Shown piece by piece: positions 9,098-17,389 of a stretch of DNA of 64,000 nt; positions within the stretch are counted from its first letter, which is position 1, and the number at the start of each line of letters is the position of its first letter. The notes below the pieces were generated by a model. It was not told the DNA's origin. It ran no database searches and worked only from the letters and a program-made list of their open reading frames with translations. The stretch lies in contig CAVYPZ010000003.1 of the NCBI GenBank assembly GCA_963770535.1, forward strand, positions 992,001-1,056,000, read 5' to 3'. The DNA is from RYN-230 sp963770535. Lineage in GTDB: Bacteria > Actinomycetota > Actinomycetes > Streptosporangiales > Streptosporangiaceae. The translations under genes were made by a program, and so were the position numbers.

Positions 9098-10280
9098 GTG
9101 AGCGATCAACGGCACGCCAGCCCCCCGGCTCCGGTCGTGGGCATGGTCGGTGCCGGGCAGCTGGCCCGGATGACCTACCAGGCGGCGATACCGCTGGGTA
9201 TCGGGTTCCGGGTGCTGGCCGACCGGCCGGACGACAGCGCCGCCCTGGTCTGCCCCGCCGTCACGCTGGGGGACTACCACCGCCTGGATGACCTGCTGGC
9301 TTTCGCCGCCGGGTGCGACGTGCTGACCTTCGACCATGAGCACGTTCCCGGCGAGCACCTGGCCGCGCTGGCCGGGGCGGGGGTAACGCTGGCCCCCGGC
9401 GGGAGTGCGCTCCGCTACGCGCAGGACAAGCTGGCCATGCGCGATGAGCTCACCCGGCTGGGCGCGCCGTGCCCTCGCTACGCCCCCGTGAGCGGCCCGC
9501 AGGACGTGGCCGCGTTCGCCGCTCAGCGCCGGCTGGCCGGTGGTGCTGAAGGCGGTCCGCGGCGGCTACGACGGCCGCGGCGTCTGGGTGTGCGACGGGC
9601 CGGACCAGGCGGCTGAGGTGCTCGGGTACGGGGTGGCCCTGCTCGCTGAGGAGTATGTCCCGTTCGCCCGTGAGCTGGCCGCGCTGGTCGCCCGGTCCCC
9701 GCACCGGCAGGGCGCGGCGTACCCGGTCGTCCAGACCGTGCAGCGCGACGGGGTCTGCCGCGAAGTGCTCGCGCCTGCGCCCGGCCTGGACCCGGTGCTG
9801 GCCGAGGAGGCCCAGCGGCTCGCCCTGGAGCTCTCGGACGTGCTGGGGGTGACCGGCCTGCTGGCGGTGGAACTGTTCGAGACCCCGCGTGGCCTGCTGG
9901 TGAATGAGCTGGCCATGCGGCCGCACAACAGCGGCCACTGGACCATCGAGGGGGCCAGGACCTCCCAGTTCGAGCAGCATCTGCGGGCCGTGCTGGACCT
10001 GCCCCTCGGCGTGCCGCAGCCCGCCGCGCCGCAGGTGGTCATGGCCAACGTGTTCGGGGCCGCGGACCTGGCCGGGAGTGCGGGACCGGACATATACGAC
10101 CGCTACATCCACGTGATGGCGGCCGACCCGGGGGTGAAGGTGCACATGTACGGCAAGGAGCCCCGGCCCGGCCGCAAGATCGGCCACGTCACGGTGGCGG
10201 GCACCGACGTCGCGTCGCTCCGCGACCGGGCCACCCGGGCGGCCAGTTACCTGGGGACCGGCAAGGAGGCGGGCGAGTGA
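9098..10280 (+). CDS. purK: 5-(carboxyamino)imidazole ribonucleotide synthase PurK (single-base frame break)
   Basis: ATP-grasp enzyme that carboxylates AIR to N5-CAIR in purine synthesis. The first frame from GTG 9098 gives GMVGAGQLARM and FDHEHVP; the second frame, open from about 9530, gives VVLKAVRGGYDGRG, LAVELFE and NELAMRPHNSGHWTIEGA. Removing one C from the CC at 9529-9530 joins them as QRGWPVVLKA and gives a 393-residue protein of normal PurK length. Without the repair the protein ends prematurely at 9616. The 3' end overlaps purE by four bases (GTGA). Because the rest of the gene is intact, the break is most likely a sequence error. Confidence 0.88.
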
Positions 10281-10864
10281 GGGAGCTGGAGGGGCCGCTG
10301 GTCGGCCTGGTCATGGGCAGCGACTCCGACTGGCCGGTGATGCAGGCTGCCGGGGTGGTGCTGGACGAGTTCGGTGTGGCGTACGAGGCGGACGTGGTGT
10401 CTGCGCACCGGATGCCCCACGACATGATCCGGTACGGGAGCGAGGCCGAGGGCCGGGGGCTCCGGGTGATCATCGCCGGGGCAGGCGGTGCGGCGCACCT
10501 GCCGGGCATGCTGGCCGCGGTGACCCCGCTGCCGGTGATCGGCGTCCCGGTGCCGCTGAAGTACCTGGACGGCCTCGACTCGTTGCTGTCCATCGTGCAG
10601 ATGCCCGCCGGTATCCCCGTGGCTGCGGTCGCGGTCGGCGGGGCCCGAAACGCGGGCCTGCTCGCCGTGCGCATCCTCGGCGCCGGTGACGGCACGCTCC
10701 GGGCCAGGATGACAGCCTTCCAGGAGCGGCTGCGCGAAGAGGCGGAGGCCAAGGGCGCGGTGCTGCGCGGCGAGGCGGGAGCCAAGGGCGCGGCGCTGCG
10801 CGGCGAGGCGGAGACCAGAGGGGCGTTGCCGCGCGACACGCGCTCTGACCAGGCGGACGGCTGA
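10277..10864 (+). CDS. purE: N5-carboxyaminoimidazole ribonucleotide mutase PurE with repetitive C-terminal tail
   Basis: Converts N5-CAIR to CAIR, the step after PurK. MGSDSDWP near residues 13-20 and SAHRMP near 42-47 are the class I PurE active-site motifs, followed by IAGAGGAAHLPGM. The catalytic domain is complete by about residue 150. A tail of three 11-residue repeats (EAEAKGAVLR-like, encoded by 33-base units at about 10735-10833) follows and is not part of the usual enzyme. GTG 10277 overlaps the purK stop, indicating translational coupling. Confidence 0.95.
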   Translation: MRELEGPLVGLVMGSDSDWPVMQAAGVVLDEFGVAYEADVVSAHRMPHDMIRYGSEAEGRGLRVIIAGAGGAAHLPGMLAAVTPLPVIGVPVPLKYLDGLDSLLSIVQMPAGIPVAAVAVGGARNAGLLAVRILGAGDGTLRARMTAFQERLREEAEAKGAVLRGEAGAKGAALRGEAETRGALPRDTRSDQADG

Positions 10865-10912
10865 AGGGGCCCTTCGTCGCTGGCCCCGGCCACGCGGGCC
10901 TACTATCGGGTA

Positions 10913-12130
10913 ATGATCTCTGACTTTCCTGCTTTCGCGCTCACCGAGGAGCATGAGGCTCTCCGTGAGGCCATCCGGGAGCTGGCCGATGACAAGATCG
11001 CGCCGCGGGCTGCCGAGGTCGACGAGACTGCGGAGTTCCCCTGGGATGCCTTTGAGGCCCTGGCCAAGAACGATTTCGCGGCGGTGCACATCCCCGAGGC
11101 CTACGGCGGGGCAGGCGCGGATGCGATCGCGACCGCGATCGTGATCGAAGAGGTCGCGCGGGCCTGTGCGGCCTCGTCGCTGATCCCGGCGGTGAACAAG
11201 CTGGGCACCATGCCGCTCCTGCTGGCCGGGTCCGAAGAGCTCAAGCAGCGCTACCTGCCGCCGGTCGCGCGGGGCGAGGCGATGTTCTCCTACGCGCTGT
11301 CCGAGCCGGAGGCCGGCTCGGATGCGGCCGCCATGTCGACGCGCGCCGTCCGCGACGGTGACCGTTTTGTCCTCAACGGCACCAAGCGCTGGATCACGAA
11401 CGCCGGGGTGTCGCAGTACTACACGGTCATGGCCGTGACCGACCCGTCGGCCGGGGCGGGCGGGATCTCCGCGTTCGTGGTGGAGAAGGACGATCCCGGG
11501 TTCTCTTTCGGCGCCCCCGAGCACAAGCTGGGCATCAAGGGATCGCCGACCCGGGAGCTGTTCTTCGACAACTGCTCCATCCCCGCGGACCGGATGATCG
11601 GGCCGGAGGGCAGCGGGTTCCGCACCGCGCTGGCCACCCTGGACCACACCCGGATCACGATCGCTGCGCAGGCAATCGGCATCGCCCAGGGGGCGCTGGA
11701 CTACGCGACCGGCTACGTGAAGGAGCGGCAGCAGTTCGGTAAGGCCATCGCCGAGTTCCAGGGCGTGCAGTTCATGCTGGCCGACATGGCGATGAAGGTG
11801 GAGGCGGCCCGGCAGCTCACCTACGCCGCTGCCGGGAAGTCCGAGCGGGCCATGGACGGTGACCGCGCCGACGACCTGACGTTCTTCTCCTCAGCAGCCA
11901 AGTGCTTCGCCTCTGACACAGCGATGGCGGTCACCACCGACGCGGTGCAGTTGCTCGGCGGCTACGGCTACGTCCGGGACTACCCGGTCGAGCGGATGAT
12001 GCGTGACGCGAAGATCACCCAGATCTACGAGGGCACCAACCAGATCCAGCGCATGGTCATGGCCCGTCAGCTCCTCAAGGGGTTATTAATCCCTACTGAC
12101 CTGGGGTTTCTCCAGCTAGCTAGTCCGTAA
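10913..12130 (+). CDS. Acyl-CoA dehydrogenase, FadE25-like
   Basis: 405-residue FAD-dependent flavoenzyme that introduces a 2,3 double bond into an acyl-CoA. The FAD-binding sequence FSYALSEPEAGSDA, WITNAG and the catalytic-glutamate motif QIYEGTNQIQRMVMAR are all present. An acyl-CoA dehydrogenase directly after purK-purE is the arrangement in Mycobacterium (fadE25) and Streptomyces. Conserved sequence ends at RQLLKG; the last 15 residues are encoded by unusually AT-rich DNA (about 12080-12130), which may reflect a rearranged 3' end. Substrate chain length or branching is not determinable here; isovaleryl-CoA is one possibility given the leucine genes upstream. Confidence 0.9.
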   Translation: MISDFPAFALTEEHEALREAIRELADDKIAPRAAEVDETAEFPWDAFEALAKNDFAAVHIPEAYGGAGADAIATAIVIEEVARACAASSLIPAVNKLGTMPLLLAGSEELKQRYLPPVARGEAMFSYALSEPEAGSDAAAMSTRAVRDGDRFVLNGTKRWITNAGVSQYYTVMAVTDPSAGAGGISAFVVEKDDPGFSFGAPEHKLGIKGSPTRELFFDNCSIPADRMIGPEGSGFRTALATLDHTRITIAAQAIGIAQGALDYATGYVKERQQFGKAIAEFQGVQFMLADMAMKVEAARQLTYAAAGKSERAMDGDRADDLTFFSSAAKCFASDTAMAVTTDAVQLLGGYGYVRDYPVERMMRDAKITQIYEGTNQIQRMVMARQLLKGLLIPTDLGFLQLASP

Positions 12131-12165
12131 ACGGGCCCGCCCGGCTACCAAGTTGGGCGCCCGTT
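12130..12165 (+). terminator. Hairpin terminator after acyl-CoA dehydrogenase
   Basis: AACGGGC at 12130-12136 pairs perfectly with GCCCGTT at 12159-12165, with further GC pairing possible inside. It begins at the stop codon of the dehydrogenase gene. Confidence 0.6.
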
Positions 12166-12710
12166 CTCGTGTCCCGTATGCCCGATTAGTACCGGGTTAT
12201 TTCCCGTTGTTTCCGAAACCCGTGCTGAATCGGTGCCGACGCCTGCGCGCTATCCCCTCCCCGATCCATGCGGTTTGCGGGCGGCGCCGATGCGGCGGCA
12301 GATGCGCGCCAGGTACGGGAAACGGCGCTGAATCCTTGGTGACCCAGCGCCGCCGAAGATTGGGGCCGTGGAGGCCTCAGCCTGCTTTCAGGTGCGGGCA
12401 GACGCCTCGCTTCTGCTAGCCGCCTGGGACGCCTGCGGCGATGGTTGCCCAGAACAGCTGGCGTCTCGCGTGTAGCTGCCGAGGTCACGTACATGACGGC
12501 CGTGGATACGAGGTCCCATACCGGGGGCTAGCGAAGCAGCGTTCAAGGGACCAGTGCGGGGCGGCGGGCTCGGGGGCGGCGCTGACATGGCGGATGAAGG
12601 CGAAACGCCGCTGATCCCGCGCGCTGGTCGTGTCCATTCCGGGGCCGCTCGTTCGAAGCACTAGTGAGAGCGGTCAGCCGAGTCGGCCGCGCGAACCATG
12701 GAGAACCATC
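12166..12710. other. 545-base intergenic region upstream of the ECF42-type operon
   Basis: No convincing gene was seen. Short frames have neither ribosome binding sites nor recognisable motifs. A sequence TGTCCA at 12631, 17 bases, then CGAAG at 12654 weakly resembles the TGTCGA/CGA-type promoter reported for ECF42 sigma factors and lies 53 bases before the first operon gene. The 12-mer GGCGCTGAATCC at 12324-12335 recurs at 16095-16106 just after the operon. Confidence 0.4.
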
Positions 12711-13559
12711 ATGCACACCACTGCCTCACGCGACGGCACCACCATCGCTTACGACCGCGAAGGCGAGGGTGACCCACTGATTCTGGTCCCCGGCGCGTTC
12801 AGTTACCGCCGCTATCCCGGCCAGGTCAAGCTCGCCGGGCTGCTGGCGGCGCGTTTCACCGTGTATAGCTACGACCGCCGGGGCCGCGGCGACAGCGGCG
12901 ACACCAAGCCGTATGCCGTCGAGCGCGAGATCGAGGATCTCGCCGCGGTGATCAACGCAGCCGGCGGCCACGCGCACGTCTGGGGTCTGTCCTCTGGTGC
13001 GGTCCTGGCCCTGGAAGCGGCCGCGGCCGGGCTGCCCATTCGCCGACTGGCCGTGCACGAGCCACCGCTCGTGGTGGACCCCGGGGACCGGCGGCCGCCG
13101 GCCGACCAGCTCCAGCAGGTCACCGCCCTGATCGACGCCAGCCAGCGCGGCGCGGCGGTCCGCTACTTCATGGTGGACGTCATGGGCGCGCCCGCCTTCG
13201 TCCCCACGATGCTGCGCCTGATGCCGAAGGCATGGAAGGCGCTCACGGCCGTCGCGCACACCTTGCCGTATGACGCCGCGATCATGCGCGGCTACCAAGA
13301 GGGACGCCCGCTGCCGGCCGGCCAGTGGGGGTCAGTCACCATGCCGACGCTCGTCATGTGCGGCGCAAGCAAGGAGACCCCGGCCTTCTTCGTGCACGCG
13401 GCGCAGGCTGTCGCCGCCGCGCTTCCCGACGCCCGCCTTGTGCAACGCCGCGGCCTGGGCCACACCAAGGCACTCAACGCCCCGGTGATCGCGGCCACTC
13501 TCACCGAATTCCTTACCGGCCCGGACAACACCGCACGGACAGGAGACCACCATGCCTGA
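12711..13559 (+). CDS. Alpha/beta-fold hydrolase
   Basis: 282-residue alpha/beta hydrolase. SYDRRGRGDSG near residues 52-62 is typical of the family, the nucleophile elbow is GLSSGAV, and the C-terminal GLGHTK supplies the catalytic histidine. The start is ATG 12711, with GGAG about 8 bases upstream; the longer open frame to 12630 lacks family sequence. Its stop overlaps the next gene by 8 bases, so it is the first gene of a five-gene operon ending in an ECF sigma factor. Substrate unknown; a detoxifying or ester-cleaving role would suit the operon. Confidence 0.85.
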   Translation: MHTTASRDGTTIAYDREGEGDPLILVPGAFSYRRYPGQVKLAGLLAARFTVYSYDRRGRGDSGDTKPYAVEREIEDLAAVINAAGGHAHVWGLSSGAVLALEAAAAGLPIRRLAVHEPPLVVDPGDRRPPADQLQQVTALIDASQRGAAVRYFMVDVMGAPAFVPTMLRLMPKAWKALTAVAHTLPYDAAIMRGYQEGRPLPAGQWGSVTMPTLVMCGASKETPAFFVHAAQAVAAALPDARLVQRRGLGHTKALNAPVIAATLTEFLTGPDNTARTGDHHA

Positions 13560-13797
13560 GCGCGTCACGGGGCCAGCCTCGTACTTCCCGTCGATCGAGA
13601 AGAAGTACGGCAAGCCCATCAGCTACTGGCTCGACCTCATCGGCTCCAGTGAGCTGACCAAGCACAAGGAGCTCGTCAACTGGCTGAAGGCCGACTATGG
13701 CGTCGGTCATGGACACGCGACCGCCCTCGTCGGCACCGCCCTTGCCCAGCGCGCCTCGGGCGCGGGCCCGCACCCGGAAGGGGCTGATCCGGCATGA
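13552..13797 (+). CDS. DUF4287 small protein
   Basis: 81-residue protein with the DUF4287 pattern SYFPSIEKKYGKPISYW, then LIGSSELTKHKELVNWLK and a GVGHGHATALVG end. The function of the family is unknown. It often sits beside DGPF/YCII and dihydrofolate-reductase-like proteins, as here. It overlaps the hydrolase by 8 bases and the next gene by 4 (ATGA). Confidence 0.85.
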   Translation: MPERVTGPASYFPSIEKKYGKPISYWLDLIGSSELTKHKELVNWLKADYGVGHGHATALVGTALAQRASGAGPHPEGADPA

Positions 13798-14336
13798 GGA
13801 AGATCATCGCTGGGATGTTCATCACGCTAGACGGCGTGGTGGAAGCGCCGGAAAAGTGGAACCCGCCGTACTACGACGACGAGCTGAACCAGGCCGTGAT
13901 GCCACGGATCGCGAGCGCCAGCGCCCACCTGTACGGGCGGCGGTCCTACGAACTGTTCCGCGGCGTCTTCACCGGCCCGGCGGCCCCACCGCACGCACCG
14001 CTGATGACGAACACTCCAAAGTTCGTCGTCTCGACCACGGTGGACAACCCTGACTGGGGGCCGACAACAGTAATCAGCCGGGACGTGAGCGCCACCCTGG
14101 CCAGGGTGAAGGAGCAGCCAGGTGGGGACATCATGGTCGGGGCGAGCGGCACCCTCGTGCGGTTCCTGCTGCGCGAGCGCCTGCTCGACGAGCTCCGGTT
14201 GCTCGTCCACCCGGTGGTCGCCGACTCGGGTACGCGGCTGTTCGAAGGCTACGGGGGCAGCCTGCCGCTCACGCTCGCTCACTCCCGCGCCCATGGCAAT
14301 GGCGTCGTCGCGCTGCACTACACGCCGGCCGCGTGA
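13794..14336 (+). CDS. Dihydrofolate reductase/RibD C-terminal-like reductase
   Basis: 180-residue protein of the RibD C-terminal (DHFR-like) superfamily: MRKIIAGMFITLDGVVE at the start, LYGRRSYELF, and GASGTLVRFLL/ELRLLVHPVV in the second half. These are predicted NADPH-dependent oxidoreductases of unknown substrate, common in ECF-linked stress operons. Start codon overlaps the DUF4287 stop by four bases, implying translational coupling. Confidence 0.87.
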   Translation: MRKIIAGMFITLDGVVEAPEKWNPPYYDDELNQAVMPRIASASAHLYGRRSYELFRGVFTGPAAPPHAPLMTNTPKFVVSTTVDNPDWGPTTVISRDVSATLARVKEQPGGDIMVGASGTLVRFLLRERLLDELRLLVHPVVADSGTRLFEGYGGSLPLTLAHSRAHGNGVVALHYTPAA

Positions 14337-14452
14337 CTCACGCGATGGGCAAAAGCGAGGCCGGGCAGCAGTCCCGGGTGATCAGCACAGGCAGCCGCTA
14401 CCATCTCGTCCTAGACGGACACGGCGGCGGGATTAATTTCGGAGGCCTGGTT

Positions 14453-14779
14453 ATGCGCTTCCTGATGACGGTCAACGGTGGCGGCCGCGCGCCAGACGAG
14501 CAGATGTACGCCGACATGGGGCGGTTCGTCGAGGAACTGGCCCGCACCGGGGTGCTCCTGGCGACCGGTGGCCTGGACCGCGGCACGCACGTCACCGCCT
14601 CCGGCGGGAACATCACGCTGACCGACGGGCCGTTCACCGAGTCCAAGGAGGTGATTGTCAGCTTCGCGCTGATCGAGGCGCGCTCCAGGGACGAGGCGGT
14701 GGAACTGGCCAGGCGGTTCTGGAAGATAGTCGGCGACGGCGAGGGCGACATCCGCCAGGTGTTCGGCCCCGAGGACTGA
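14453..14779 (+). CDS. DGPF/YCII-domain protein paired with ECF42 sigma factor
   Basis: 108-residue YCII-fold protein carrying the defining TDGPFTESKE motif of DGPF proteins. The start is ATG 14453 with GGAGG at 14441-14445; the upstream open frame to 14333 is not conserved. DGPF proteins are the genomic partner of ECF42 sigma factors and the likely product of their target promoters. Molecular function is unknown. Thirteen bases separate it from the sigma-factor gene. Confidence 0.9.
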   Translation: MRFLMTVNGGGRAPDEQMYADMGRFVEELARTGVLLATGGLDRGTHVTASGGNITLTDGPFTESKEVIVSFALIEARSRDEAVELARRFWKIVGDGEGDIRQVFGPED

Positions 14780-14792
14780 TGGCCACCGGCGC

Positions 14793-16079
14793 ATGACCGC
14801 CGACAGCGCGGCGGAGCACCGCATGATCGACGCGGTGTGGCGGATCGAGTCCGCCCGCATCATCGCGGGCCTCGCGAGGCTCGTGCGGGATGTCGGGCTC
14901 GCGGAGGAACTAGCGCAGGATGCCCTCGTCGCCGCGCTGGAGCAGTGGCCAGCCCAGGGCATCCCTGCCCGGCCCGGTGCGTGGCTCATGCTGACAGCCA
15001 AGCACCGGGCCATTGACCGGATCCGCCGCGACGAAAGGCTCGCCGGCAAGCTCAGCCTGCTCGGCCGCGAGATGGAGACTGCGCAGCAGGACGCTGCCGC
15101 GGAGTTCGACGCAGTCCTTGACGAGCTTGACGATGAGCGGATAGCCGACGACCTGCTGCGGCTGATGTTCATTTCCTGTCATCCGGTGCTGTCCACCGAG
15201 GCGCGGGTTGCCCTCACGCTGCGCCTGCTCGGCGGCCTGACCACCGAGGAGATCGCGCGCGGGCTCCTCGCCGCGGAGTCCACGATCGCGAAGCGGATTA
15301 CGCGGGCCAAGCGCGTGCTGGCCAGTAATGAGATCCCGTTCGAGGTGCCGCCGCCCGCGGCGCGGCCGGCGCGGCTGGCGTCGGTCCTCGAGGTTCTCTA
15401 CCTGATCTTCAACGAGGGATACTCGGCATTGGCCGGGGACGACTGGATGCGCCCCGCGTTTTGTTACGAGGCACTGCGGCTCGGCCGGGTGCTGGCCGGG
15501 CTGATGCCCGATGAGCCTGAGGTACACGGCCTCGTCGCGCTGATGGAAATCCAGGCGTCGCGGATCCCGGCCCGGCTGGATCCGGACGGCCTGCCGGTCC
15601 CGCTCCCCGAGCAGAACCGCGGCCGCTGGGATCATCTGCTGATCAGGCGCGGTTTCACCGCTCTGCTGCGGGCGCAGCAACTGGGGCAGCCGCCGGGCCC
15701 CTACGTGCTGCAGGCAGCGATCGCCGTGTGCCACGCGCGAGCCCGGACCGCGGCCGAGACGGACTGGCGGCAGATTGCGCTGCTGTACGAGGCTCTCGCC
15801 ACGCTAACGCCATCACTGGTGGTGGAACTGAACCGGGCGGTCGCGGTAGCGATGGCGGGCGACACCGAGCAGGGACTGCGGATCGTCGACGGACTGGCCG
15901 CCGAGCCCGCGCTCGCCGGCTACCACCATCTGCCAAGCGTCCGCGGCGACCTGCTGGCCAGGCTCGGCCGTCACGTCGAGGCCGTCGGCGAGTTCCGCCG
16001 GGCGGCCGGCCTCACCAGGAACGGCCCCGAACGAACCGTGCTCTTGCGGCGGGCCGACGACTGCGAGGCGCGCGGTTAA
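14793..16079 (+). CDS. ECF42-type RNA polymerase sigma factor with C-terminal extension
   Basis: 428-residue sigma factor, more than twice the length of a simple ECF. Region 2 is visible at about residues 25-75 (GLAEELAQDALVAALEQWP, LMLTAKHRAIDRIRR) and region 4 at about 135-175 (RVALTLRLLGGLTTEEIARG, TIAKRITRAK). The remaining ~240 residues form the DUF6596/TPR-like extension (LEVLYLIFNEGYSA, LNRAVAVAMA) that defines the ECF42 group and is thought to control activity in place of an anti-sigma factor. No anti-sigma gene is adjacent, consistent with that. Confidence 0.92.
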   Translation: MTADSAAEHRMIDAVWRIESARIIAGLARLVRDVGLAEELAQDALVAALEQWPAQGIPARPGAWLMLTAKHRAIDRIRRDERLAGKLSLLGREMETAQQDAAAEFDAVLDELDDERIADDLLRLMFISCHPVLSTEARVALTLRLLGGLTTEEIARGLLAAESTIAKRITRAKRVLASNEIPFEVPPPAARPARLASVLEVLYLIFNEGYSALAGDDWMRPAFCYEALRLGRVLAGLMPDEPEVHGLVALMEIQASRIPARLDPDGLPVPLPEQNRGRWDHLLIRRGFTALLRAQQLGQPPGPYVLQAAIAVCHARARTAAETDWRQIALLYEALATLTPSLVVELNRAVAVAMAGDTEQGLRIVDGLAAEPALAGYHHLPSVRGDLLARLGRHVEAVGEFRRAAGLTRNGPERTVLLRRADDCEARG

Positions 16080-16106
16080 CCCGCTAACGCAGCGGGCGCT
16101 GAATCC

Positions 16107-16283
16107 GTGCTGATTGAGGACATCTCCCGGAATGGGAACGAGGGGGTTGGGAAGCCCGAGCCCCTGCGCCACGAGTGGGCTGGATGGTGGTCGCGCAGGA
16201 TCACGCAGGAGCACCGCCTCGTCTACCGCGTGGTCAGCGACGGCGCCGAGATCGCGGTATGCAGATTCCACTACGGCAAGTAG
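16107..16283 (+). pseudogene. Txe/YoeB-family toxin remnant (N-terminus missing)
   Basis: A 58-codon frame, starting from GTG 16107 and ending at TAG 16281-16283, encodes the C-terminal two thirds of a Txe/YoeB mRNA interferase: GVGKPEPLRHEWAGWWSRRI, then TQEHRLVYRV and CRFHYGK. Full-length toxins are about 84 residues and begin ~25 residues earlier. Here that part is absent: the frame reads straight back to the stop of the sigma-factor gene with no matching sequence. No YefM-type antitoxin gene is present. The late active-site residues (Glu in KPEP, Arg in SRR, His-Tyr at the end) survive, but without the N-terminal helices the protein is probably not functional. Confidence 0.8.
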
Positions 16284-16401
16284 AGCCGCCCTCGCGCTGG
16301 CTATCTCGAGCGCATGTCGCGTGCCCGGCCGGGCGCCAGGGACCGTGTCCAGTTCGTCATCACCGCCTACGAGACCCACCTGGTAACGGTGGCGGCGGTA
16401 T

Positions 16402-16662
16402 TCATGGAGTGGGTCTATGCGCTAGTGATTCAGCCAACCTCTTGGCGTCGATCAGGCGCAGGCCCGTTAGTTCCCGGACACGGCGCACGGCGTGCACGAA
16501 CTCTCCATGCGACAGCAGGGCGCCGACTTCCGCCTTTCCCTCCTGGTCCAGAAGAGAAACGAGCGCCTCGCCTGCCTGGCGATCGGCTTCCCGCTGAGCC
16601 TCTTTCGGGACGCGGGCCGCCCGGGGCCACCAGCGCCGTCGGCGTTCACTGACGTCAGACAT
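16402..16662 (-). CDS. Small protein with ribosomal L7/L12 C-terminal-like domain
   Basis: 86-residue protein. Residues 44-80 (VGALLSHGEFVHAVRRVREL, then TGLRLIDAKRLAE) match the helix-turn-helix pattern of the L7/L12 C-terminal domain (AIKxVREATGLGLKEAK). The N-terminal half is basic, with no L12 dimerisation domain, so it is not a ribosomal stalk protein. Similar stand-alone L12-like proteins occur in actinobacteria with unknown role. Start ATG at 16662; the upstream region has only a weak GAGG. Confidence 0.6.
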   Translation of the reverse strand: MSDVSERRRRWWPRAARVPKEAQREADRQAGEALVSLLDQEGKAEVGALLSHGEFVHAVRRVRELTGLRLIDAKRLAESLAHRPTP

Positions 16663-16777
16663 CCTCAGATCCTAAGGCCATTCCTGATGCCGTCTCATCC
16701 TCCTGCAACTGCGATTCCGGCACCGGCAAAGGCAAGCCCGAAACCAAACGGAGCAGGGGGCGCTGGGGCTGAGGGTG

Positions 16778-17370
16778 TCAGTGACGGAAGATCTCCCGGA
16801 CCTCGCGGGCGGCGTAGTAGACCAGCACGTAACCGGCGGCCGGGTCGGCCCACCACCAGCCCGCCCGGCGTTCAGCGCCAGGCCCAGCAGCACGGCGACG
16901 GCGAGGATGCCATCGATCATCGTGACCCTGCCCTCGGTTCGCAGCACCGGGTTATCCAGCGCCCGGCCGGTGCGGGCCTTGCCGGCTGCCAGCGTGAACA
17001 TCGCCGCTGCGGTCACCGCGGTCCAGATGATGCCGAGCACCGAATGCTGCGGGCGATAGCCGATCGCAAGTACCACCGTGGACTGGGCCAGGAGGTAGAC
17101 CGCCAGGGCAGCGAACGCGTAGCCGATCACCCGCAAGCCGCGCCGCTGGCGCTCCGCCCCACTGCCTGATAGCTCCCAGATCACCACCGTGGAAGCGCCG
17201 ATCTCGATCAGCGAATCCAGGCCGAACCCGGCCAGCGCCACCGACCGGGCCGTGACAGCCGCGATAGCCAGAACAATGATCCCGGCCACGTTCCACCCCA
17301 GCGTGACCCACTCCAGGGCGAATCCGCGTCGTAGCAGGACTTGGCGGGCGCTTTCACCAGGTGCGGTCAC
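16778..17370 (-). CDS. Cation diffusion facilitator-like transporter, membrane domain only (frame break)
   Basis: Integral membrane protein of the cation-efflux type: VTLGWNVAGIIVLAIAAV, SVALAGFGLDSLIEIGAS and the late VTMIDGILAVAVLLGLALNA segment are the usual CDF helices, with the metal-binding Asp in GFGLDSLIE. Frames change between 16858 and 16872; restoring one G gives GWWWADPAAGYVLVYYAARE and a stop at 16778, for 197 residues. That length fits the short CDF-like group without a cytoplasmic C-terminal domain. GTG 17370 is chosen as the start because sequence upstream of it is not hydrophobic or conserved. Transported ion unknown. Confidence 0.75.
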
Positions 17371-17389
17371 GGGACCAGTGTGCCCGCCG

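Noticed and set aside
12368..12475. Short frame with a CFQVRADASLLL-type product upstream of the ECF42 operon
   Set aside because: About 35 codons, no ribosome binding site and no recognisable family; could be a gene remnant but cannot be supported.
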